This document shows positions 19,254-26,565 of a stretch of 64,000 bases of DNA, piece after piece. How positions within the stretch are numbered: the first letter of the stretch is position 1; each line of letters starts with the position of its first letter. The translations under genes and the position numbers were made by a program. Below the pieces are notes generated by a model that was not told the origin of the DNA, made no database searches, and saw nothing but the letters and a program-made list of their open reading frames with translations. The DNA is from Pseudomonas sp. MRSN 12121. Its GTDB lineage: Bacteria > Pseudomonadota > Gammaproteobacteria > Pseudomonadales > Pseudomonadaceae. The stretch is taken from NCBI RefSeq assembly GCF_000931465.1, contig NZ_CP010892.1, positions 3,867,388 to 3,931,387 on the forward strand. The letters run 5' to 3'.

Positions 19254-19267
19254 TGACGAAATCGTCA
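19254..19267. promoter_or_regulatory. Dyad upstream of hppD
   Basis: TGACGA-AA-TCGTCA is a perfect 6-2-6 inverted repeat, 43 bp upstream of the hppD start in a 263-bp intergenic region. It could be an operator for the MarR-type HpaR encoded just downstream or for another aromatic-acid regulator. Its identity is an inference from position and symmetry. Confidence 0.4.
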
Positions 19268-19474
19268 GTTGCTGGGGCTGATGAGAGCCGGTGGCGCACA
19301 GGAAATACCCCGCACGCTGCGCGCGAGGAAATCACCATAAATCAGTTTGAACCCGAGAATCTTCATGTCGACCCTGTCTTACCGGCTGGAGGGCGAGGCT
19401 TCTGCTGCCAGAAGACTTTATTATTGTATGCGTAACCAGATTCTACACAGCGTAAAACTGTTTGTCCGCATTCT

Positions 19475-20422
19475 CTATAAAATCCGCTTTTTTCCAGGGC
19501 TCGCAAGGGGTTTGTTGCACTGGTAGATGCCCCAGAGGATCAGCACGCCGCCCAGGCCCATGGCCAGGCTCAGGCGCTCGTCCAGCAGCAGCGCACCGAG
19601 CAGCACCGCAGTCAGCGGATTGAGCGCGATAAACACCCCCGAGCGGGTGGCGCCGATCTGGCGCAGGCCGTCGTAATACCAGATATAGGCCAGGGCCGAG
19701 CCCAACACGCCGAGATACAGCAGGCTCAGGCCCTGCTCCAGGCCCAGGCCGCTCAAGGCCTCGAGGCGTAGCTCGCCGCGCAGCGCGGTGGCGCCCCAGA
19801 GCATGGCGGTGCCCAGCAGGATCGAATAGGTCACGGTCTGCAAGGAACCCAGCGTGCGGTTCAGATTCCGCGAAAACAACGAATAGACGCCCCAGCCCAG
19901 CACACAGCCGAAAATCAGCACGTCGCCGCGCCAGCCACCGGCGCCGCTCGCCAGGGCCCCCGGATCGCGGCTGAGAATCACCACCGCCGCGCCCAGCAGG
20001 CACAGGACGATGCCCAACAGGCGGACGCCCCCCAGGCGCTCCTTGAACAGCGCCCAGGACGCCAGGGCGATGACCGCCGGGTTCAGGGCGACAATCAGCG
20101 AGGCCCGGGACGCATTGATCGACTGCAGCCCTTCGAAGAAACACAGGTTGTAAAAAAAGATCCCGAAAAAACCCAGCACGCTCAGTTGCGCAAGCTGCGC
20201 CAGGCTGGGGCGTACCGGGGCGATCCGCGCGATCGCCATGAACAGCAGCAAGGCCAGGCTGGCCAGGAGAAAGCGCAGGCTGGCGGCCAGCAATGGCGCC
20301 AGGCTGCCCGCCAGCAGGCGCCCGGCGACGAAGGTGCCGCCCCAGATCATGGTGACCGCGGCCAGCTTGCAATACACCGGCACAGCAGACGGCCCGGCAC
20401 AGATTTGATCGACGGTTTTCAT
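19475..20422 (-). CDS. EamA/DMT-family transporter
   Basis: This is a 315-aa membrane protein with two EamA repeats (~18-150 and ~165-300) and about ten helices. Features are VTMIWGGTFVAGRLLAGSLAP in helix 1, INASRASLIVALNPAVIALASW and SGVFIALNPLTAVLLGALLLDERL. ATG 20422 is chosen; a GTG four codons upstream is an alternative. It is divergent from a LysR gene with ~80 bp between starts, the usual arrangement for a LysR-controlled exporter. The substrate is unknown. Confidence 0.8.
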   Translation of the reverse strand: MKTVDQICAGPSAVPVYCKLAAVTMIWGGTFVAGRLLAGSLAPLLAASLRFLLASLALLLFMAIARIAPVRPSLAQLAQLSVLGFFGIFFYNLCFFEGLQSINASRASLIVALNPAVIALASWALFKERLGGVRLLGIVLCLLGAAVVILSRDPGALASGAGGWRGDVLIFGCVLGWGVYSLFSRNLNRTLGSLQTVTYSILLGTAMLWGATALRGELRLEALSGLGLEQGLSLLYLGVLGSALAYIWYYDGLRQIGATRSGVFIALNPLTAVLLGALLLDERLSLAMGLGGVLILWGIYQCNKPLASPGKKRIL

Positions 20423-20500
20423 AAGGTCCGACACACGGCTAGAGGAATGTTCGGGTATTCTTCGGCTAATGTCCGATCATCGTAAAATGAGCTTTTACTC

Positions 20501-21376
20501 ATGACCTTGAGCCAACTGCAGATCTTTTCCCTGGTGGCCGAGTTGCGCGGCTTCACCAGCGCCGCCAGCCGCCTGGGCATCAGCCAGTCCGCGGTGTCCC
20601 ACGCGCTCAAGGGCCTGGAGCAGGAGCTGGGTGTGGAGTTGATCCGGCGTCATCAGTCGCTGGTGGAGCTCACCGATATCGGCCAGCAATTGTTGCTGCG
20701 GGCCCGGGCGATCCTCGGCCTGGCCGCCACCATGGAGCAGGAAGCCGCCGACGCACGCGGCATGAAACGTGGCACCTTGCGTATCGGCTCGTTTGGCCCG
20801 ACCTCGTCGATGAAGCTGCTGCCGGCGATCCTCCAGCGCTTTCGCCAGGCCCATCCCGGGATCGAGGTGCACATCGACGAGGGGCCCGACCGGCAAGTGT
20901 TGCAATGGCTGGAGGAACGGCGCATCGACATTGGTTTCGTGGTGCTGCCCCAGGAACGCTTCGACTGTATCGCCCTGGTGGAAGACCAGATGGTGGCGCT
21001 GGTTCCCAGCCAGCACGCCCTGGCCGACCAGGACTCGGTGAGCCTCGCCGAGCTGTGCAACGACCCGTTCATCCTCACTGAAGCAGGCTCCGCCGAGCTG
21101 GTTTCCCGCCTGTTCCTCGCCGCCAGGCTGAGCCCCAACATCCGCTACCGCAGTTCGCAACTGCTCAGCACCCTGGAGAGCGTGGCCCGCGGCGATGGGC
21201 TGACCCTGGTGGCCCAGTTGTCGCTGCCCGAGCCCGGCGACCCGCGTTACCGGGTCAAGGCGCTTGCGCCTGCAGCGCGCCGCCAGGTGGGCCTGGCCGT
21301 ACTGGACCGGCGGCAGTCGTCGCCGGCGACCCTGGCCTTTATCGAGCTGGCCCGGAGCCTGTACCGCGGTGGCTGA
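20501..21376 (+). CDS. LysR-family transcriptional regulator
   Basis: This is a 291-aa LTTR. The N-terminal HTH is at 1-60 (LSQLQIFSLVAELRGFTSAASRLGISQSAVSHALKGLE in short segments). The effector domain starts at ~90 (GTLRIGSFGPTSSMKLLPAI) with DIGFVVLPQERFDCIALVED. It is divergent from the EamA transporter and probably regulates it. No downstream partner is obvious; the next gene encodes an unrelated EAL protein. Confidence 0.85.
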   Translation: MTLSQLQIFSLVAELRGFTSAASRLGISQSAVSHALKGLEQELGVELIRRHQSLVELTDIGQQLLLRARAILGLAATMEQEAADARGMKRGTLRIGSFGPTSSMKLLPAILQRFRQAHPGIEVHIDEGPDRQVLQWLEERRIDIGFVVLPQERFDCIALVEDQMVALVPSQHALADQDSVSLAELCNDPFILTEAGSAELVSRLFLAARLSPNIRYRSSQLLSTLESVARGDGLTLVAQLSLPEPGDPRYRVKALAPAARRQVGLAVLDRRQSSPATLAFIELARSLYRGG

Positions 21377-21496
21377 GCGCAACCCGGGGGCAACGGCTAT
21401 CCTGCCCATGATCCTGGCGTCGCCCGGCCCGCTCCCGCACCGGCCAGCGGCTTCGCAAAACGCTCCGTCCCCCCGCCCGCCACAGGTTGCCCCTCC

Positions 21497-23035
21497 ATGC
21501 CATTGACTGCCAAAGGCCCGTTGAAACGCTCCACCCGCAACCTGCTGACGCTGCTGATCGGTTTGCTGCCGGTGGCCCTGGGCGTGCTGATCCTTTATAT
21601 GCAGGCCGAGCGCGTGCTAATGCGCAGCAGCCAGGAAACCGCCGAGGAAGCGATCCGCCAGTTCGACCTGATGCTCGACAACACCGATATCGCCGCCCGG
21701 GCGCTGCTGGCCCAGGTCGGGCAACCCTGCGACGAGAGCAGGCAACTGGCGCTGCGCGAACAGGTCACGCGCCGCCCCTTTGTGCGTTCGACCAACCTGG
21801 TATGGCGCAACGACAACTATTGCAGCTCGCTGCTCGGCCAGTCCTCGTTCGTGCTCGACCCGGCCGACTATGTCGACGGTAAGCTGTGGCTGATGAATGG
21901 CAACCCGGTCACCCCCAACACCGCGTTGCTGGTCTATCGCCTGCAGGACGGCGAGCGTGCCGCCCTGGCGACCATCGACGGGTATCACCTGAGCAATGCC
22001 TTGCGCCTGATCAGCCGCTTTGCCGAGTTGCAACTGCAAGTGGGGCCCTATTGGCTGGCCGATGATGGCCAGGTGCATGAATCCGTCGCCCCTCCCCCTG
22101 CGGTCGCCCCTTACCGGATGGCTTCCTCGCGTTATCCCTACAGCGTCAACGCAGGGTTCGCCGAAGGCGATGTCTGGCGCTACATGAAGTCGCAGTACCC
22201 TGCCCTGTTCAGCCTGCTGATCTTCTTCGGGGCGCTGGCGGCGGTCCTGGGCCATTGGCTGCAAAAGCGCTCGTCGTCCCCCAGCCGCGAACTGCAACGC
22301 GCCCTGGAAGCCGCGGAGTTCATTCCATACTTTCAGCCCGTGGTGCGTGGCGACAGCAAACAGTGGGCCGGCATCGAGGTGCTGATGCGCTGGCAACACC
22401 CCCGCGAAGGCCTGGTGCGCCCGGACCTGTTCATTCCCTTCGCCGAGCATTCCGGCCTGATCGTGCCCATGACCCGCTCGCTGATGCGGCAGACCGGCCT
22501 GCTGCTGGCGCCTCACGCCCGGACCTTCATCGACGACTTTCACATCGGCATCAACATCACCGCCAGCCATTGTCACGACATGGCGTTGCTCGACGATTGC
22601 CGGGAGTTTCTCGGCCTGTTTCCGCCGGGCAAGGTGCGGCTGGTCCTGGAACTGACCGAGCGCGAGCTGGTGGAGCCCAGTGCAATCACCCATACCTTGT
22701 TCGAAGAACTGCACAAGTTGGGGGTGATGATCGCCATCGACGACTTCGGCACCGGCCATTCCAGCCTCGCTTACTTGCGCAAGTTCAATGTCGATTATCT
22801 GAAGATCGACCAGAGTTTCGTCGCTATGATCGGCGTCGACGCCCTGTCCCGCCACATACTCGACAGCATCATCGAACTGTCGGGCAAACTCGAACTGGGC
22901 ATAGTCGCCGAAGGCGTGGAAACCCTCGAACAGCAGGATTACCTGGCCGCCCACGGGGTCGACTTCCTGCAGGGCTACTTGTTCGGCAGGCCGATGCCCG
23001 GCGAAGAGTTCCTGCAGGCGCTGCTGCGCCATTAA
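21497..23035 (+). CDS. CSS-motif EAL-domain c-di-GMP phosphodiesterase
   Basis: This is a 512-aa inner-membrane protein. TM1 is at ~15-35. The periplasmic CSS domain has C109-S-S in NYCSSLLG plus a second cysteine at 78. TM2 is at ~238-256, and the cytoplasmic EAL domain at ~265-510. The EAL site reads EVLMRWQHP, with DDFGTGHSSLAYLRKF, LKIDQSFV and VAEGVETLEQQ, so catalytic residues look intact. Family knowledge: CSS proteins sense redox through the periplasmic disulfide, and proteolysis activates c-di-GMP breakdown. Confidence 0.9.
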   Translation: MPLTAKGPLKRSTRNLLTLLIGLLPVALGVLILYMQAERVLMRSSQETAEEAIRQFDLMLDNTDIAARALLAQVGQPCDESRQLALREQVTRRPFVRSTNLVWRNDNYCSSLLGQSSFVLDPADYVDGKLWLMNGNPVTPNTALLVYRLQDGERAALATIDGYHLSNALRLISRFAELQLQVGPYWLADDGQVHESVAPPPAVAPYRMASSRYPYSVNAGFAEGDVWRYMKSQYPALFSLLIFFGALAAVLGHWLQKRSSSPSRELQRALEAAEFIPYFQPVVRGDSKQWAGIEVLMRWQHPREGLVRPDLFIPFAEHSGLIVPMTRSLMRQTGLLLAPHARTFIDDFHIGINITASHCHDMALLDDCREFLGLFPPGKVRLVLELTERELVEPSAITHTLFEELHKLGVMIAIDDFGTGHSSLAYLRKFNVDYLKIDQSFVAMIGVDALSRHILDSIIELSGKLELGIVAEGVETLEQQDYLAAHGVDFLQGYLFGRPMPGEEFLQALLRH

Positions 23036-23196
23036 ATAGCCATATCTGCGGAAGATTATTGAACTGGAAAATTGTTTCATGCCCCAATTTGAATCAGAAG
23101 ATGACAAATTGCGGGCATCAACAACAACGTGATTTACTTGCGCCAGATTAACTACTACAATTTTTCTTGCCTGTACAAGATTCGCAGGTGGGCCAT

Positions 23197-23202
23197 TATA
23201 AT
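23197..23202 (+). promoter_or_regulatory. Candidate -10 box of the mvaT-like gene
   Basis: A consensus TATAAT stands in the AT-rich 244-bp gap upstream of the MvaT-family gene, 78 bp before its TTG start. The -35 hexamer 17 bp upstream (TACAAG) is poor. The leader would be ~70 nt. Confidence 0.4.
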
Positions 23203-23279
23203 CGAGTCATTCTAAGGCTCTTGGCTTATAGCTTTGTTTGCGGTTGGTATCAGCCAAATACACTATTGGAGTAAAGATA

Positions 23280-23645
23280 TTGTCCAGACTCGCTGAATTT
23301 CGTGCAGCAGAAAAGGCCCTTCAAGAACAGCTCGCCCAGCTGGAGTCCCTGAAGAACGACGCCGGACTCAAGAAGGAAATCGAGTTCGAGGAAAAGCTCC
23401 AGGCCCTGATGAAGACCTATGGCAAGAGCCTGCGCGACATTATCGCCATTCTCGATCCAAACCCGGGCAAGTCCGCCCTGCCACTGGCCAACGCGCCGAA
23501 AACCCGTCGTGCCCGCGTGGTCAAGGTTTATCAGAACCCGCATACCGGCGAACTGATCGAAACCAAAGGCGGTAATCATCGCGGCCTGAAGGCCTGGAAA
23601 GAACAGTACGGCGCCGCCACTGTGGATTCCTGGCTACGCGGTTAA
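23280..23645 (+). CDS. mvaT: MvaT/MvaV-family H-NS-like nucleoid protein, TTG start
   Basis: This is a 121-aa xenogeneic silencer. The N-terminal coiled coil for dimerisation is at ~1-60 (MSRLAEFRAAEKALQEQLAQ, KKEIEFEEKLQALMKTYGKS). A flexible linker follows, then the DNA-binding domain ~78-121 with KVYQNPHTGELIETKGGNHRGLKAWKEQ in short motifs. Homology to MvaT begins at the TTG at 23280, with GGAG 8 bp upstream. An in-frame start further upstream adds a non-family leader. Pseudomonads carry several paralogues, so mvaT versus mvaV is not resolved. Confidence 0.88.
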   Translation: MSRLAEFRAAEKALQEQLAQLESLKNDAGLKKEIEFEEKLQALMKTYGKSLRDIIAILDPNPGKSALPLANAPKTRRARVVKVYQNPHTGELIETKGGNHRGLKAWKEQYGAATVDSWLRG

Positions 23646-23660
23646 CAATTGCCGTATATA

Positions 23661-23686
23661 AAAGACCCTGCCCATGCAGGGTCTTT
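23661..23686 (+). terminator. Terminator of the mvaT-like gene
   Basis: AAAGACCCTGC-CCAT-GCAGGGTCTTT is an 11-bp perfect stem followed by ATTTTTT, 16 bp after the stop codon. Confidence 0.92.
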
Positions 23687-23855
23687 ATTTTTTAGCCCCT
23701 GGTATTTGTCTGATCCTTGCTCAAGTTGTTGCCCGCTCGTCACACAGATTGCCTGAGCGGCAATAAACATCCGCCTGAGTTGCCGCCGCGCGTGCCATTT
23801 CGATAACTTAGCAGCGGCTTCATGCAACACTTGCCCGCGCGATCCACCGGCCCCA

Positions 23856-24392
23856 TTAAAGTTTCAGGCTACTTCGCAGGCCGCGGATTTCCTCCTGACT
23901 TTCGGCATAAGCAGCAGCCTGTCCGGCATAAGACAATACATAGGCCTTATCGCCATCGACGGCCGCCACCAATGTTTGCGACAACACATGGCGACCGTTC
24001 TCGGTAATGGTGCAAGTGGTTTCCAATGCCGCCAGACGGCTCAATGTTGTCTCATGAATACGTGTACACACACTTTGATAACCACCACGACCAAAGTCCT
24101 TCTGCACCGACTTGCGCATTTCCAGCAGGACCGCTTGCAGGTTGACCTGATGCCCGCTTTCCACCTCAGTCCTGGTCAACTCCATGACCATCAGTGGCGC
24201 GCCACCCGCGTCGTTCTTCACGCCCCGCTGCCTGAACACCTTGGCCGGCTCCTGGGTCGATGCCGCAGGCAATTCTTCTATCTGCCAGCCACTGGGCCAG
24301 GCAATCACCGGATCCTGCGCGCAGGCCAGGGCCGGAAGCAGGAGCCAGGGAGCCAGCAGGCACAGAGTTTTCAACGGTAGGCGCATGGTCAT
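23856..24392 (-). CDS. Secreted hypothetical protein (possibly DUF4946-like)
   Basis: This is a 178-aa protein. A signal peptide is clear: MTMRLPLKTLCLLAPWLLL followed by PALACAQ, cleavage after ~Ala-25. The mature part has WPSGWQIEELP, LMVMELTRTE, and two cysteines in SVCTRIHET and LETTCTITENG that may form a disulfide. It resembles a Pseudomonas family of unknown function, which I recall as DUF4946. The start could be ATG 24392 or 24386; neither has a strong ribosome site. It is divergent from gloA. Confidence 0.65.
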   Translation of the reverse strand: MTMRLPLKTLCLLAPWLLLPALACAQDPVIAWPSGWQIEELPAASTQEPAKVFRQRGVKNDAGGAPLMVMELTRTEVESGHQVNLQAVLLEMRKSVQKDFGRGGYQSVCTRIHETTLSRLAALETTCTITENGRHVLSQTLVAAVDGDKAYVLSYAGQAAAYAESQEEIRGLRSSLKL

Positions 24393-24585
24393 CAACGAAT
24401 AAGGGACAGGACCCTGAAGTCTGAGGCTGGCAGGAGTATCGGGCAACAGATTCGTAGCTTTGTGTTTGGTGCGCCCCGCCCTCTTGCGTATCATTGCGCG
24501 ACCGCAACAACGCCCGAGGCCCCGCCGCCGAGGGCCTGCTCGTGAGCACGAGTATCCTTTGCCCCACTTCTTTTCCGGAGGGCCC

Positions 24586-24744
24586 ATGAGCCTGCACGAA
24601 CTCGATACTTTCCCCGGCGTGACCGCCCAGCCTGACACCGCCACCGCACGCTTCGTGTTCAACCACACCATGCTGCGCGTCAAGGACATCACCCGCTCCC
24701 TGGATTTCTACACCCGCGTCCTGGGATTCTCGCTGGTGGAAAAA
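24586..24744 (+). pseudogene. gloA: gloA 5' fragment (glyoxalase I, split by transposon)
   Basis: These are codons 1-53 of lactoylglutathione lyase, which converts the methylglyoxal-glutathione hemithioacetal to S-lactoylglutathione. ATG 24586 follows CGGAGGG. The fragment reads MSLHELDTFPGVTAQ, FNHTMLRVKDITRSLDFYTR and VLGFSLVEK, with the first metal ligand (His in FNHTM). After codon 53 the frame enters the transposon end and would stop at 24829-24831, giving an 81-aa truncated product. Joining it to 34870-35232 restores a 173-aa enzyme without a frameshift. Confidence 0.95.
24740..24744. repeat. Left target-site duplication (AAAAA)
   Basis: AAAAA lies immediately left of the transposon and is matched by AAAAA at 34865-34869. 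A 5-bp duplication is the rule for Tn3-family insertion. Confidence 0.9.
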
Positions 24745-24786
24745 GGGGTTTGGGGAGCAATGGAACAGAAAGTGCACTTAAGCCCT
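24745..24786. repeat. Left terminal inverted repeat (42 bp)
   Basis: The repeat begins GGGGTTTGGGGAGCAATGGA and ends GCACTTAAGCCCT. It matches the right end in inverted orientation except for one base (AATGG here, AACGG at the right). The GGGG start is typical of Tn3-family ends. Its innermost two bases overlap the resolvase stop codon. Confidence 0.95.
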
Positions 24787-25711
24787 ACCAGCGCCGTTCA
24801 GAGCCTTCTTCCCAGGCATCGGCTTCGATAAAGCAGTTGCGCATGTCGGCTTCCTGGCTGATCTCGGTCAGCAAGTCATGCACGGTCTTGTCCAGCTCAT
24901 CGTCGCTCCGATACGGAATGGCCAGTTCGTAGTTGCCCGACTCCAGCCGTTTCATACTGTAGGGCTCCAAGCAGTAGCGCTCGATATTTTCCTTGGCCCG
25001 TTTCCGGCCGCGAACGAACTTGCTGTTGTTCACCACCGCCAGGCGCAGCGTGACGGTGGCCACCTGCTCGGCGGCGGGCTCTGCCGGCGACGCGACATTG
25101 CGTTGCTGACCTCGCGGCTGGGCGCTCTTCTGGTGTGCGCCGATCTCAACACCACGATGGCGCAGGTAGCTGTACAGCGTGCTCTTGGAGATGTGTAACT
25201 TCTCGCCGATGGCGCTGACGCTCAGGCGGCCCTCGCGGTACAGCGTCTCGGCCGCCATGGAGGTGGCCTCGGCCTTGGCTGGGAGGCCCTTGGGACGGCC
25301 ACCGATCCGGCCCCGCGCCCGCGCGGCCGACAAACCCGCCTGAGTCCGCTCGCGGATCAGCTCGCGCTCGAACTCGGCCAGCGAGGCAAACAGGTTGAAC
25401 ACCAAGCGACCTTGGGCGTGGGTGGTGTCGATTGGGTCATTCAGGCTCTGCAAGCCGACCTTGCGCTCTGCCAGCTCGCCGACCAGCTCGACCAGGTGTT
25501 TGAGGGAGCGCCCGAGGCGATCCAGCTTCCAGATCACCACGGTGTCGCCCGCTCGAACATGGGCTAGCAACTTGTCCAACTCCGGCCGGGCGCTTTTCGC
25601 GCCGCTGGCGATGTCTTGATAGATGCGTTCGCACCCGGCCTGTTTCAGGGCATCGACCTGGAGGTCGGCGTTCTGATCCCGAGTGCTCACCCGCGCATAA
25701 CCGATCTTCAT
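24785..25711 (-). CDS. tnpR: Serine recombinase (resolvase) with long C-terminal extension
   Basis: This is a 308-aa protein. The N-terminal catalytic domain (~1-125) starts MKIGYARVSTRDQNADLQ with the nucleophile Ser in ARVST. WKLDRLGRSLKHL and ELIRERTQAGL follow. A DNA-binding helix-turn-helix lies at ~150-185 (VSAIGEKLHISKSTLYSYLR). Residues ~190-308 form an extension absent from ~185-aa resolvases; long resolvases of this kind are known from the ISXc5/Tn5044 branch (from memory). Its role is to resolve cointegrates at res. ATG 25711 is preferred to the TTG just before it. Confidence 0.87.
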   Translation of the reverse strand: MKIGYARVSTRDQNADLQVDALKQAGCERIYQDIASGAKSARPELDKLLAHVRAGDTVVIWKLDRLGRSLKHLVELVGELAERKVGLQSLNDPIDTTHAQGRLVFNLFASLAEFERELIRERTQAGLSAARARGRIGGRPKGLPAKAEATSMAAETLYREGRLSVSAIGEKLHISKSTLYSYLRHRGVEIGAHQKSAQPRGQQRNVASPAEPAAEQVATVTLRLAVVNNSKFVRGRKRAKENIERYCLEPYSMKRLESGNYELAIPYRSDDELDKTVHDLLTEISQEADMRNCFIEADAWEEGSERRW

Positions 25712-25912
25712 CAAAAGTACCGTTTACTCGACTACGTTAGTAATAGTTGAACTTTGATTAAGCGTACCAGTTATTTGAACCGTAGCGCAGGTAGGTTAAC
25801 CAGCCGATTCCTGTCCACTTAAAGTTCGGCAAAACGAAGGTTTTTTTGAACCATTGCATAGCCCTTTGTGATTGGCGTATAAACACACAAACACCTACTA
25901 GCGGGGAACGCC
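25712..25912. promoter_or_regulatory. Probable res site and divergent promoters
   Basis: This 201-bp gap between the resolvase (-) and antitoxin (+) genes is AT-richer than its surroundings and contains short imperfect palindromes (for example gactacgttagtaatagtt). In Tn3-family elements the resolution site lies next to tnpR, so this is the expected location. Exact subsites were not resolved by eye. Confidence 0.5.
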
Positions 25913-26152
25913 ATGAATACGATTCGCTGGAATGTCGCCGTCTCGGCCGACACCGACCAGTCGCTTCGGATGTTTCTGGCCAGCCAGGGCGGTGGCCGGA
26001 AAGGCGACCTGTCGCGCTTCATTGAAGAGGCGGTGCGGGCCCACATCCTGGAACTGACGGCCGAACAGGCCAAGGCCGCTAATGCCCATCTGAGCGAGGC
26101 AGAGCTGACCGAAGCGGTTGACGAAGCGCTCGACTGGGCACGTAAGCGCTGA
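25913..26152 (+). CDS. Antitoxin, ribbon-helix-helix type
   Basis: This is a 79-aa acidic protein. An N-terminal RHH-like segment (TIRWNVAVSADTDQSLRMFL, then DLSRFIEEAVRAHIL) is suited to operator binding. The C-terminal part (LSEAELTEAVDEALDWARKR) probably wraps the toxin. The stop overlaps the toxin start (TGATG at 26150-26154), the usual antitoxin-first arrangement. It lies between res and tnpA inside the transposon. Confidence 0.78.
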   Translation: MNTIRWNVAVSADTDQSLRMFLASQGGGRKGDLSRFIEEAVRAHILELTAEQAKAANAHLSEAELTEAVDEALDWARKR

Positions 26153-26562
26153 TGCGGGTCGTGTTGGATACCAACATCCTGTTCAGCGCACTGATCTCGC
26201 CGCATGGCGCGCCCGATGCGATCTACCGTGCCTGGCGGGCGGCGCGTTTCGAGGTAGTGACCTCGCGGATGCAGCTCGATGAAATCCGCCGAGCCAGCCG
26301 CTACCCCAAGCTCCAGGCCATCCTTCAGCCCGCCAAAGTGGGAGCCATGATCAATAACCTGCAACGGGCTGTGGTACTGGAGCGTCTGACCATCGAGGTC
26401 GAAGCCGATGATCCGGATGACTCGTTTCTGCTGGCCATGGCCCTGGCAGGCGATGCGGACTACCTGGTGACCGGTGATCGCCGCGCCGGCCTGCTGCAAC
26501 GCGGGCACATCGAACGCACGCGGATTGTCACGCCCGCCGTGTTCTGCGCCGAGGTGCTGTGA
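26152..26562 (+). CDS. PIN-domain toxin
   Basis: This is a 136-aa PIN-family protein of the 'putative toxin component' group. It starts MRVVLDTNILFSALISP with the first acidic residue Asp-6. MQLDEIRRASRY follows, and the acidic cluster continues in EADDPDDSFLLAMALAGDADYLVTGDRRAG. PIN toxins are Mg-dependent RNases. Overlap with the antitoxin implies coupled translation. Together they could stabilise the element or modulate transposition. The tnpA start lies 3 bp after its stop. Confidence 0.8.
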   Translation: MRVVLDTNILFSALISPHGAPDAIYRAWRAARFEVVTSRMQLDEIRRASRYPKLQAILQPAKVGAMINNLQRAVVLERLTIEVEADDPDDSFLLAMALAGDADYLVTGDRRAGLLQRGHIERTRIVTPAVFCAEVL

Positions 26563-26565
26563 TCG

